From NCBI GenBank assembly GCA_964447205.1, contig CAYUSB010000044.1:1-64000 (forward strand): a stretch of DNA of 64,000 bases, written 5' to 3'. Position 1 is the first letter of the stretch, and each line of letters begins with the position of its first letter. Below are positions 46,894 through 54,908 of this stretch, in pieces. The notes beneath the pieces are model-generated. The model had not been told where the DNA came from. It did not search any database and saw only the letters and a program-made list of their open reading frames with translations. Source of the DNA: JAEUKH01 sp964447205. GTDB lineage: Bacteria > Myxococcota_A > Polyangia > Polyangiales > Ga0077539. Both the position numbers and the translations under genes were made by a program.

Positions 46894-48231
46894 GTGGCTG
46901 CTATGACCGGACGCACGGACACCTCAGAGGCGGAGCGCAAGGCGACGGCCTGCTCCCTCAAGGCGCGTATCTTCGTCGAGGAGCCTGGCCGTCCCCCGCG
47001 GGTGATGCAGCTCGAGCCCGGTCAGGAGCTGCGGGTGGGGCGCGACGACGAGGCAGAGATCAGGCTCAACGACCTGCGGGTCTCGCGGATGCATCTGACG
47101 CTCACGGCCGAGCCCGGGGGCGTGATCGTACGCGACCTCGGCAGCAGCAACGGCACCTACCTGGGCGAGCAGCGGATGGAGGGGAGCCGACGGGTCACCA
47201 CGGGGGCCCTGATCCGGCTCGGCGACACGCGGCTCGTGGTGGCCGACATCGGAGGCGACGCCTCGACCCCGCAGCCCGTGCTCGGCAGCCCCGCGAGCGG
47301 CGAGGACGTGGTGGCCGAAGATCCGGTGACGGTGCGGCTGTTCTCGCTCGTGCGGCGGGTGGCGGCGAGTCGGCTCCCGGTGCTCCTCCTGGGCGAGACG
47401 GGCACGGGCAAGGAGGTCGTGGCCCGGGCCCTCCATCGGTACAGCCACGCGGCAGGAGGGCCCTTCATCCCCGTCAACTGCGGGGCCCTGCCGGAGTCCA
47501 TCGCCGAGAGCGAGCTGTTTGGCCACGAGAAAGGCGCGTTTACCGGGGCCCACGCGCGGCGCGCGGGGTACTTCGAGCAGGCCGACCGCGGGACCCTCCT
47601 GCTCGACGAGGTGGGCGAGCTCTCCCACACCAATCAGACCCGCCTCCTGCGGGCCCTGCAAGAGCGGGTGGTGACCCGTGTTGGCGGCAGCGCCCCGATC
47701 GGGGTCGACGTGCGCGTGGTCGCAGCCACCAACCGCAACCTGGCCGTCGAGGTGGCCCAGAAGCGCTTCCGAGAAGACCTCTATTTCCGGCTCAACGGGA
47801 TCACCGTCGAGGTGGCCCCCCTGCGGGCCCGGCCCCGCGACATCGTCCCCCTCGTGTCGCGTTTCCTGGCCGAACACTACCCCGGATTCGTGCTCGGGCC
47901 GGGGGTCGAGGCCGCCCTGCTCACCTACCGCTGGCCCGGCAACATCCGCGAGCTGCGCCACGCCATCGAGTGCGCCGTGGCCCTGGCCGAGGGCCGTGAG
48001 ATCCGGCTGGAGCACCTGCCCCTGACGGTGCGCGACAACCGCGGAGGTCAGGCCGACGCGTCGCTGTGGGCCCAGGTCGACGACCTCGAGCGGCAGTCGA
48101 TCGTGCGGGCCCTGGCCGACCACAACAACAACCAGTCCCACGCGGCCCGCAGCCTGGGCATCTCGCGCCGGGCCCTGATCTACAAGATGGAGCGGTTTGG
48201 TCTCAAGCCCCTGCCGGCGAGCGCACGATGA
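46894..48231 (+). CDS. FHA-domain sigma-54-dependent transcriptional activator
   Basis: 445 residues from GTG 46894 (ATG 46903 is an alternative). The FHA domain spans ~46-115 (RVGRDDEAEIRLNDLRVSRM, DLGSSNGTYLG). The AAA+ domain has Walker A GETGTGKE (167-174), the sigma-54 contact loop GAFTGA (214-219), Walker B TLLLDEVGE (234-242) and the Arg finger region RFREDLYFRLN. The C-terminal Fis-type helix-turn-helix is DHNNNQSHAARSLGISRRAL. It lacks a response-regulator receiver; the FHA is expected to read a phospho-Thr partner, plausibly the kinase two genes downstream. A possible TAGACT -10 box lies 6 bp before the GTG, allowing a leaderless start. The next gene overlaps it by 4 bp. Confidence 0.95.
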   Translation: MAAMTGRTDTSEAERKATACSLKARIFVEEPGRPPRVMQLEPGQELRVGRDDEAEIRLNDLRVSRMHLTLTAEPGGVIVRDLGSSNGTYLGEQRMEGSRRVTTGALIRLGDTRLVVADIGGDASTPQPVLGSPASGEDVVAEDPVTVRLFSLVRRVAASRLPVLLLGETGTGKEVVARALHRYSHAAGGPFIPVNCGALPESIAESELFGHEKGAFTGAHARRAGYFEQADRGTLLLDEVGELSHTNQTRLLRALQERVVTRVGGSAPIGVDVRVVAATNRNLAVEVAQKRFREDLYFRLNGITVEVAPLRARPRDIVPLVSRFLAEHYPGFVLGPGVEAALLTYRWPGNIRELRHAIECAVALAEGREIRLEHLPLTVRDNRGGQADASLWAQVDDLERQSIVRALADHNNNQSHAARSLGISRRALIYKMERFGLKPLPASAR

Positions 48232-48737
48232 AGCACCCGGGCTCTGTTGTGTGGTTGGCGGTCCTGGCAGGCTGCTCGCTCAGCCTCGATTGGGCCCTGC
48301 CGCAGGCCCCGGGAGCCGATGGGGCCGCCGACGCCGCGCGGACCGACCTGGGTCCTGCCCCCCCCGACGCCGGGCCTGAGCTGGACGCATCCACCGACGC
48401 CCCGGAGACGGAGGATGCTGGGGTCGACGCGGGGGACCATGACGTGGGCCACGACGTGCAGTTCGATGCTGCCCCAGACGCCACCGAGGCAGACACCGGG
48501 GCGCCCCACGACGGAGGCGTCGATGCCCCCGGCCCGATCGACAGCGGATGTCACTGTCCCTTCGGCGACGAATGCGTAAACGGCCTCTGCGTACGCGCCT
48601 GCCCCCCCGGCATGAGTCGCTGCGGGGTCGCCTGTTTCGATCAGTCCAACGCGCTCCTGCACTGCGGGGCCTGTAACAACGCCTGCCGTCCTGGCTACCG
48701 CTGTTGCGCGGGCGTCTGCCTGATGCGGTGCGGTTGA
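48228..48737 (+). CDS. Small lipoprotein with Asp-rich tether and one Cys module
   Basis: 169 residues from ATG 48228, overlapping the activator stop (ATGA). Signal MKHPGSVVWLAVLAGC (lipobox L-A-G-C). The mature part has an ~80-residue acidic tether (DAGPELDASTDAPETEDAGV) and a C-terminal Cys module of the same style as the large repeat lipoproteins (CGVACFDQSNALLHCGACNN, ending CCAGVCLMRCG). It therefore looks like a single-module relative of the 19-20-module proteins encoded upstream. It could be an envelope sensor or ligand-binding piece for the adjacent kinase. The kinase starts 3 bp after its stop. Confidence 0.8.
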   Translation: MKHPGSVVWLAVLAGCSLSLDWALPQAPGADGAADAARTDLGPAPPDAGPELDASTDAPETEDAGVDAGDHDVGHDVQFDAAPDATEADTGAPHDGGVDAPGPIDSGCHCPFGDECVNGLCVRACPPGMSRCGVACFDQSNALLHCGACNNACRPGYRCCAGVCLMRCG

Positions 48738-48740
48738 TCC

Positions 48741-50150
48741 ATGTACCCCCCAGGGACGCTCCTCGGCGACCGGTACCGCGTGCTTCGACTCCTGGGCGAG
48801 GGGGCCATGGGCTCGGTGTACGAGGCCGAGCACACCGTGCTGCGTCGCCGGGTGGCCCTCAAGGCCCTGCACCCTCGTTTCGCCCGGGTCGATGAGGCCG
48901 TCGGGCGCTTCGTGCGAGAGGCCCAGGCCGCGGCCTCCATCGGTCACCCCCACATCGTCGACGTGGTGGACTTCGGCGTGTACGAGGCCCTTCCCTTTCT
49001 GGTGATGGAGCTCCTGCGGGGCGACACCCTCGCCGAGCGCATGGCCCACGACACCCTCGACGTGACCACGGCCTGCACCCTCGCGACCCAGATCCTGTCG
49101 GCCCTGTCCTCGGCCCACGCGATGGGCATCGTGCACCGCGACCTCAAGCCCGAAAACGTCATGCTCCTCGGCGAAGGGGAGAAGGTGCGCGCGAAGCTCC
49201 TCGACTTCGGGGTCTCGAAGTTTCTTCAGGGCGCGCCCGGCAAAGACCTCCGGGCCACGGCCGACGGCACGCTGATGGGGACCCCGAGCTACATGTCCCC
49301 CGAGCAGTGGGTGGGGTCGCCCGACATCGACCATCGGGCCGATCTGTACGCCGTGGGTGTGATGTTGTTCGAGATGCTCTCCGGGGAGCTGCCCTTCGAG
49401 GCCCCGACCCAACTGGAGATGTACCGCATCGTCGCCCTCGGCGAGGAGCGACCGCCCCGGCTCGATGTCCTCAACGCGGTGGTCCCCGACGCCCTGGCCT
49501 CGGCCGTGTCCCGGGCCCTCAGCCGCAACCCCGACGATCGTTTCAGCACCGCCGCGGAGTTCTTCGACGCCCTCGCGCCCTTCGCGGCCGAGCTGCCCGC
49601 CATCGATCGGGCCCTGCCGCGCTCCCGACCCATGGCGGTCGAGCCCGACCCCCCCGAGGGGATGGCGTATACGGGGCGCGTCTCCAACACCCCAACGATC
49701 GGCCCCTCCGCGGGCTCCCCCGCGACGACCCGAAGACCGTCGACTTCTCCCGACGATCTCCCGGCTCCTCCGCTCCGGTCCGAGCGTGGCCTGCGCACCT
49801 TCGCCATCCTCGTGGCCGTGCTGGCCCTCGGGGGCGGCGTCTTCGCCTTGACGCGCACCAGCGACCCGACGCTCATCGCGGGCCCCCCCGCCCCGACAGC
49901 GACCCTCCGCCCCCCACGCCTCGGGCCCCAGGCCCCGCCCCAGGCCGCTGCTCTCGCCGACTCCGGACCACAGATCGCCGCCTCCGCGCCCACCGTTCCG
50001 GGCACGGAGACCCAGGGGGTGCCTCCCGACGCCGCCGCAGCCGCGACCCCTGGGACGGCTCCCTCCGTCCACCGTCGGGCCTACGGGCCGACGCCCCCCC
50101 GTCACTCTCCGCGGCCCCCGCGAGAGGGCGACCTGCTTCGGGAGTTCTAG
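48741..50150 (+). CDS. Transmembrane Ser/Thr protein kinase (Hanks type)
   Basis: 469 residues. Kinase domain ~10-280 is complete: Gly loop GEGAMGSV (19-26), catalytic Lys 41 (VALKAL), HRDLKPEN (132-139), DFG (155-157), GTPSYMSPEQW, and RALSRNPDDRFSTAAEFFDA at the end. A Pro/Ser linker leads to one membrane helix (~353-371, TFAILVAVLALGGGVFAL) and a Pro/Ala-rich periplasmic tail of ~98 residues with no recognisable sensor domain. It probably phosphorylates Ser/Thr on cytoplasmic partners; the FHA activator encoded upstream is a natural candidate. The TPR/PEGA gene starts 3 bp later. The partial kinase at the window start has the same build. Confidence 0.95.
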   Translation: MYPPGTLLGDRYRVLRLLGEGAMGSVYEAEHTVLRRRVALKALHPRFARVDEAVGRFVREAQAAASIGHPHIVDVVDFGVYEALPFLVMELLRGDTLAERMAHDTLDVTTACTLATQILSALSSAHAMGIVHRDLKPENVMLLGEGEKVRAKLLDFGVSKFLQGAPGKDLRATADGTLMGTPSYMSPEQWVGSPDIDHRADLYAVGVMLFEMLSGELPFEAPTQLEMYRIVALGEERPPRLDVLNAVVPDALASAVSRALSRNPDDRFSTAAEFFDALAPFAAELPAIDRALPRSRPMAVEPDPPEGMAYTGRVSNTPTIGPSAGSPATTRRPSTSPDDLPAPPLRSERGLRTFAILVAVLALGGGVFALTRTSDPTLIAGPPAPTATLRPPRLGPQAPPQAAALADSGPQIAASAPTVPGTETQGVPPDAAAAATPGTAPSVHRRAYGPTPPRHSPRPPREGDLLREF

Positions 50151-50153
50151 GCG

Positions 50154-51095
50154 ATGAAGCCCTGGATTCTTGGCCTGACCCTCCTCGGTGTTGTCGGGCT
50201 CCCCGCCCCTGCCGCGGCCCAGCCCGTGGAGACATCCACCCCGCGCCCCCCGCTCGATCTGGCCGCCGGCCGCCTCGCCTTCGAGGAGGGCCTGCGGCGC
50301 TTCGATCGCAACGACTTCCCCGGGGCCGTCGAGTCCTTCGAGTCGGCCTGGCGCTTGTCGCAGCGCCCGTCGGTGCTCTTCAACCTCGCCGTGGCCCTGC
50401 AACGGGTGGGGCGGCCCGTCGAGGCCGTGCGGGCCCTGGAGACCCTCCTGGCCCACCCCGAGAGCACCCTCCCCCAACGCGAAGCCGGCAGCCGGGCCCT
50501 GGCCGAGGCCCGGCGCCTCGTGGCCACCCTGTCCGTGACCACCACCACCCCCACGGCCCGCCTCGTCCTCGACGGTCGCCCCACCGCGTGGGACACCCCC
50601 GTGCTCCTGCCCCCCGGCGATCACGTGGTCGAAGCCCAGCACCCCGCGGGGCCCCCCACCCGCCTCGAGTTCACCCTCCGCCCGGGCGAACAACGCACCG
50701 TCCAGCTCGTGGTCGAGCCGCCCCGACCCCCACCCGACCCGGCGCCCGGGAACTCCCGGGTCCTGACCCCTCTGCCCGGGATCTCCGATCCACATTTGCC
50801 CCCCCGGCCTACGGTCGGGCCCTCGGCGGCCCTCCGGTGGTCGGTCACCGCCGCCGCCGGAGTCGGGGCCCTCGCCTGGCTCGCCACCGGGCTCGGGGCC
50901 CTCTCCACCCACGCAGAGTTCCGGGCCCTGAGACCGAACGATCCGGGCCTGGAAGCCGCAGCCGACCGCGGTCGCACCCTCTCCATCACCGCCGACGTGT
51001 GCGGGGCCCTCACCCTCGGGCTCTCGGGCCTGGCCGTGTGGCTCTGGACCCGCCCCCGCACGGCACCCCAAACAGCGACACACCCCGCCCCCTGA
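50154..51095 (+). CDS. TPR/PEGA-like periplasmic protein with membrane segments
   Basis: 313 residues with a signal peptide ending PAAAQ. TPR-like helices occupy ~38-130 (RLAFEEGLRRFDRNDFPGAV, SVLFNLAVALQRVGRPVEAV). A PEGA-like module follows (ARLVLDGRPTAWDTPVLLPP, GDHVVEAQHP). After a Pro-rich linker come two hydrophobic segments (~225-245 ALRWSVTAAAGVGALAWLAT and ~285-305 GALTLGLSGLAVWLW). This is the same design as the protein at 606-1523, although sequence similarity is modest. It ends the FHA-activator/lipoprotein/kinase chain and is followed by a hairpin at 51099-51117. The role is probably in the periplasm, next to the kinase tail. Confidence 0.78.
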   Translation: MKPWILGLTLLGVVGLPAPAAAQPVETSTPRPPLDLAAGRLAFEEGLRRFDRNDFPGAVESFESAWRLSQRPSVLFNLAVALQRVGRPVEAVRALETLLAHPESTLPQREAGSRALAEARRLVATLSVTTTTPTARLVLDGRPTAWDTPVLLPPGDHVVEAQHPAGPPTRLEFTLRPGEQRTVQLVVEPPRPPPDPAPGNSRVLTPLPGISDPHLPPRPTVGPSAALRWSVTAAAGVGALAWLATGLGALSTHAEFRALRPNDPGLEAAADRGRTLSITADVCGALTLGLSGLAVWLWTRPRTAPQTATHPAP

Positions 51096-51098
51096 TAC

Positions 51099-51117
51099 GG
51101 CCCGTCACACACGGGCC
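51099..51117 (+). terminator. Short hairpin after the TPR/PEGA gene
   Basis: GGCCCGT-CACAC-ACGGGCC is a perfect 7-bp stem with a 5-nt loop, starting 3 bp after the stop. A second small hairpin (TCCGAT-GACA-ATCGGA) lies about 40 bp further on. No strong U-tract is seen. The remaining ~200 bp up to 51377 are AT-richer than average and may hold the promoter of the glycosyltransferase. Confidence 0.5.
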
Positions 51118-51377
51118 CGCAGGCGGTCTCGCACCCGTGGCGACAGGTCCGGTGCATCCGATGACAATCGGAGGACACTTGTACTTTCTTGTCATCCAAC
51201 GCCCCGAACCGTTGCCAGGGGCGCCACGACAAGGCATCTTGGGACCAGAGACACATGAGAGGCAGTTTGCCCCACTCAGTCGGGCGTTACGCCACACTCT
51301 TTGTCGGCTCTACAACAAACTTCATCCTGGTCAGTGCTATCTAAGGATGTAGTCAATTATTCAGAGGTAGCCCTACG

Positions 51378-52772
51378 ATGGTAAACGCTGATCGACCGAC
51401 GGCGCATGCTCCTGGTTTGTCCCCCAACCCCCCGGCCCCCATCACGGGGCTGCACCGGGTCCTGGCGGGCGCCCCCGGGCTCCGCGACGTGGTGTGGAAG
51501 GCCGCCATCGTCGCCGTAGTGGCCGTGTGTGTGGCCCTGCCCTGGGCGCGTTTTCACGCCGCCCCGATGGCCCTCGACCCGGGGGCCCTGTCCAGCGGGT
51601 CGCCCACCCGCATCGCCCTCGTCCTCCTCGGGGCCCTGGGCATGACCTACCTGGGCCTGCTCTTTCACCACGCCCTGCAGTACGCCCCGGTGCCCGCCCC
51701 CGCCTCCCTGCCGACCGTCACGGTGATCGTCCCGGCCTACAACGAGGGGCCCATGGTGCGCCTCGCCCTGGAGTCGGCCCTCACCAACGACTACCCCGCC
51801 CACCTCCTCGACGTGATCGCCATCGACGACGGCTCCCACGACGACACCCTGGCCCACATCCGCGGGGTCGCGGCCCGGCATCCGGGACGGGTCCAGGTCA
51901 TCGCCCAGCCGCGCAACATGGGCAAACGAGAGGCCCTGCACGCGGGTTTCCTGGCCGCCCGAGGCGAGATGGTCGTCACCGTCGACTCCGACTCGCGGCT
52001 GTCCCCGTCGGCCCTGCGGCACATCGTGGCCCCCCTGGTCGAAGACCCCGAGGTCTCGGCCGTCGCAGGCAAGGTCCTCGTGCTCAACCGCTGGGCGGGG
52101 CTCATCACCCGGCTCCTGGCGGCGAGGTTCTTCATCACCTTCGACCTGTGCCGCGCGGCCCAGTCGCGGTTTGGCGCCGTCCTGTGTTGCCCGGGGGCCC
52201 TCACGGCCTATCGCCGCGACGCCGTGCTCTCGGTCCTCGACCGCTGGATGTCTCAGACCTTCCTCGGGGCCCCCTGCACCATCGGCGAAGACCGGGCCCT
52301 GACCACCTGGCTCCTGCGTGACGGGGGCCGGGCCGTGTACCAGTCGACCGCCACGGTCCATACGCTCGTGCCCGAGACCGTCCCAGGCGTCACCCGCATG
52401 CTCCTGCGCTGGGAGCGCGGAAACCTCCGCGAAGACCTCGTGATGCTCCCGGTCCTCCTCACCGCGTGGCGTCGCCGCGACCGGGCCTGGCCCACCTTCG
52501 AGATCCTCCTGGAGCTCGTCCAGGCGCCCCTCGCCGGGCTCCTCCTGGCCCTGGCCGTTCGCCATTTCGTCATGCACCCGAGCGACATGCTCCGGCTCGT
52601 GGCCACGGCCGGCCTCGTCTCGCTCGTGCAGTCCCTGTGGGTCCTGCGCTCCGAGAAGGGCACCGACTTCCTCTACGGGGTCGGCTACGGCCTCATCGCA
52701 GCCATCGGCCTCACCTGGGTGACCCCCTGGTCGCTCATCACGGTCCGCGACGGGCGCTGGCTCACGCGCTGA
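51378..52772 (+). CDS. Family 2 glycosyltransferase, processive membrane type
   Basis: 464 residues. Two N-terminal membrane helices (~42-56 and ~78-100) precede the GT-A domain: TVIVPAYNEG (115-124), IAIDDGSHDDT (acidic UDP-binding), VTVDSDSRL (D203/D205, the D-x-D), CTIGEDRALTTWLL (catalytic G-E-D) and LRWERGNLRED (the Q/RxxRW-like product-binding motif). Three or four C-terminal membrane helices follow. The layout is that of hyaluronan/chitin/poly-GlcNAc synthase relatives that extrude a polysaccharide. The sugar cannot be read from sequence. The next gene begins 7 bp later. Confidence 0.88.
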   Translation: MVNADRPTAHAPGLSPNPPAPITGLHRVLAGAPGLRDVVWKAAIVAVVAVCVALPWARFHAAPMALDPGALSSGSPTRIALVLLGALGMTYLGLLFHHALQYAPVPAPASLPTVTVIVPAYNEGPMVRLALESALTNDYPAHLLDVIAIDDGSHDDTLAHIRGVAARHPGRVQVIAQPRNMGKREALHAGFLAARGEMVVTVDSDSRLSPSALRHIVAPLVEDPEVSAVAGKVLVLNRWAGLITRLLAARFFITFDLCRAAQSRFGAVLCCPGALTAYRRDAVLSVLDRWMSQTFLGAPCTIGEDRALTTWLLRDGGRAVYQSTATVHTLVPETVPGVTRMLLRWERGNLREDLVMLPVLLTAWRRRDRAWPTFEILLELVQAPLAGLLLALAVRHFVMHPSDMLRLVATAGLVSLVQSLWVLRSEKGTDFLYGVGYGLIAAIGLTWVTPWSLITVRDGRWLTR

Positions 52773-52779
52773 CCGCCCC

Positions 52780-54594
52780 GTGCTCGGAGCCCTCGCCGCG
52801 ACGGGTCTGATGGCCGCAGGGGCCTGGAGCCTCGCGTCCCGCCTCTGGCCCGCCCCGTCTCCCCGGGCCGAACGTTGTCTCGGGGCCGTCGTCCTGGCCC
52901 CCACCGCCACCGTACTGACCGTGTACGTCCTCGGGGCCCTCGGGGCGATCACCCCCCTCGGTCTGCGCCTCGGCCTCACCCTGGTCGCGATCGGGCTCTT
53001 GCTGGCTGGCGGTTCGGCCGGCAGGGCCCAGGCGGGCAGGGACCTCGTGGCCGTGCGAGCGATGGTCACCTCCCTCCGCCACGACCCCTTCGCAGCAGCG
53101 GCCCTGGCCGTGGGGCTGGCGACCCTCGGGTGCGCGGGGCTGGCCGCGTGGCTCCTGCCCGTGTGGGCCTGGGACGCCCTGGGCTACCACCTCCCCCTCG
53201 TGTACGAGGCCCTGGCCCGACGCGACCTGTCGCCCGGACCGGTCGAGGCCCCGTACCTCCACACCTATCCCCGGCTCGTCGAGCTCGGGTTTGTGGCCTG
53301 GGCGGGCTTTCTCGACGACGACACCTTCGTCGACGCCGCCCAACTGCCCTGGGGGGTCGCCCTATGGGCCATGACGGCCGCGATGGCCCGACAGGCCGGG
53401 GCCACGGGTCCGCGGGCCCTGGCCTTTGGGTCGTTGAGTCTGGCGGTGCCCGTGGTGGCCTTGCAGCTCGCGACCAACTACGTCGACGTGGCCGTCGCAG
53501 CCCTCGGGATGGCCGCGGCCCTGGCGGTCTCGGGCCCCTTCGAGCGGCGTGACCTCGTGCGGGGAGCCCTGGCCCTGGGGCTCCTCCTGGGGAGCAAACC
53601 CTCGGTGCCCCCGGCCGTGGCGGCCCTCGGGCTCTGGTGGCTTGTGCGGGCGTGGCGGGCGGGCCGAACCCGTTGGGTGATCCTCGCCCTCGTGGGGGCG
53701 GCCCTCGTGGGTGGCGAGCGGTACCTCCAGACGGCCCTCGCCCACGGGGGCAATCCCCTGTGGCCCGTGCGGGTGCGCCTCGGACCTCTCCAGCTCCCAG
53801 GGCGGCACGACGCGGGGTATTTCACCAACCTCGGGGTTCCGGCGTGGTTTCGGCCCCTGTCGTGGCCGGTCCGGGTGGCGGTGAGCTGGTGGGCGGTGCG
53901 GGTCCGGTACGTCTACGACCAGCGGATCGGGGGCTTCGGGCCGATGTTTGTATGGGTCCTGGGGCCGATGGCGCTGTGGGCCCTGTGGCGTCGGGAGACC
54001 CGGCGGGCGCTGCTCGGGGCCGTCCCGGTGCTGGCCTTCGCGCTCACCCCGTCGGCCTTCTGGACCCGGTATGTGCTGGCCATTCCGTGTGCGATGTTGG
54101 CGGTGGTCGTGGGGGCCTCGGCGCGGTCCGGGCCTGCGTTGCGGGCGGTCCTGGGGGCGGCCCTGGTGGTGAGCGGGGGGCTCGGGCTCGCTCGGGCGAG
54201 CGGGGGGTTTACCGACGGGGCCATGTCCCTGGGAGAGCTCGTGCGGGCCTCGCCCGAGGCGCGTACGACCGCGGTGTCGGTCGACGGGCAACCCCTGGCC
54301 TGGCGTGCGGCCGTGGCCACCGTGGGCCCTGGAGAGGCCGCGGCCCACGACGAGACCTTTGGCCTCCCGGGGCTCCTCTGGCCGCCGCATCGTGCGGGGC
54401 GGGTCTTGCGGGTGCCGCGGGGGATGGGGCCCACCCAGACCCTCGCGTGGATCGACGCCGAGCGGGTGCGGCTGCTGGTGGTGGGGGCTCCTGGGCGGGC
54501 GGTGCTGGAGCACGCCCCGGGGCAGTTTGTGCGGCGCTTCGGGTGCCGGGCCGACGACTGCGCGGTGTACGCGGTGGTGCCGCGCGGGAGGTGA
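52780..54594 (+). CDS. Polytopic membrane protein, possible GT-C-type glycosyltransferase
   Basis: 604 residues from GTG 52780, seven bp after the GT2 stop. About ten to twelve hydrophobic segments are seen. A luminal-type motif WAWDALGYHLPLVYEALARRD lies after the third or fourth helix, in the position where GT-C enzymes have an acidic catalytic loop, and YLHTYPRLVELGF follows. The C-terminal ~150 residues form a small soluble domain with two cysteines (FGCRADDCAVY). This is consistent with a dolichol-phosphate-mannosyltransferase-like or O-antigen-type enzyme working with the GT2, but I do not recognise the exact family. Confidence 0.65.
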   Translation: MLGALAATGLMAAGAWSLASRLWPAPSPRAERCLGAVVLAPTATVLTVYVLGALGAITPLGLRLGLTLVAIGLLLAGGSAGRAQAGRDLVAVRAMVTSLRHDPFAAAALAVGLATLGCAGLAAWLLPVWAWDALGYHLPLVYEALARRDLSPGPVEAPYLHTYPRLVELGFVAWAGFLDDDTFVDAAQLPWGVALWAMTAAMARQAGATGPRALAFGSLSLAVPVVALQLATNYVDVAVAALGMAAALAVSGPFERRDLVRGALALGLLLGSKPSVPPAVAALGLWWLVRAWRAGRTRWVILALVGAALVGGERYLQTALAHGGNPLWPVRVRLGPLQLPGRHDAGYFTNLGVPAWFRPLSWPVRVAVSWWAVRVRYVYDQRIGGFGPMFVWVLGPMALWALWRRETRRALLGAVPVLAFALTPSAFWTRYVLAIPCAMLAVVVGASARSGPALRAVLGAALVVSGGLGLARASGGFTDGAMSLGELVRASPEARTTAVSVDGQPLAWRAAVATVGPGEAAAHDETFGLPGLLWPPHRAGRVLRVPRGMGPTQTLAWIDAERVRLLVVGAPGRAVLEHAPGQFVRRFGCRADDCAVYAVVPRGR

Positions 54595-54596
54595 GG

Positions 54597-54836
54597 CTAC
54601 AGGGCCCCGGCGTCTGCGGCCGAGGGAGCGGGCGGGGCGACGGTGTGGGCCCAGCGGCCCTGGGTGGCCTGCAGGCGAAACCGGGGCGAGGCCATGTTCT
54701 GCCCGCCGTCGAGGCGGGGGGCGGCGGCCGTGGCGGCTCCGGCGTCGCTACGCGGCGCGGCACGCGGGGCACGGCAGGCCCCTGCCACGAGGGCGCCGAG
54801 GAGGCAGAACAACCGCGTCGAGGGGGCGAGAGACAT
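54597..54836 (-). CDS. Very small lipoprotein
   Basis: 79 residues from ATG 54836 (a GTG one codon earlier is possible). MSLAPSTRLFCLLGALVAGAC is a lipoprotein signal (lipobox V-A-G-A-C region). The mature ~58 residues are Ala/Pro/Arg-rich with the core ASPRFRLQATQGRWAHTVAP and no recognised domain. It converges with the membrane protein gene, whose stop is 2 bp away, and follows the antiporter gene on the same strand after 72 bp. Confidence 0.5.
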   Translation of the reverse strand: MSLAPSTRLFCLLGALVAGACRAPRAAPRSDAGAATAAAPRLDGGQNMASPRFRLQATQGRWAHTVAPPAPSAADAGAL

Positions 54837-54908
54837 CACTGGGGCAAGAGGTACCAGGGGGCGCGCCCCGAGGCCAGCGGGAGCGGGCGGGCGGTCGTCC
54901 GCGGGGGC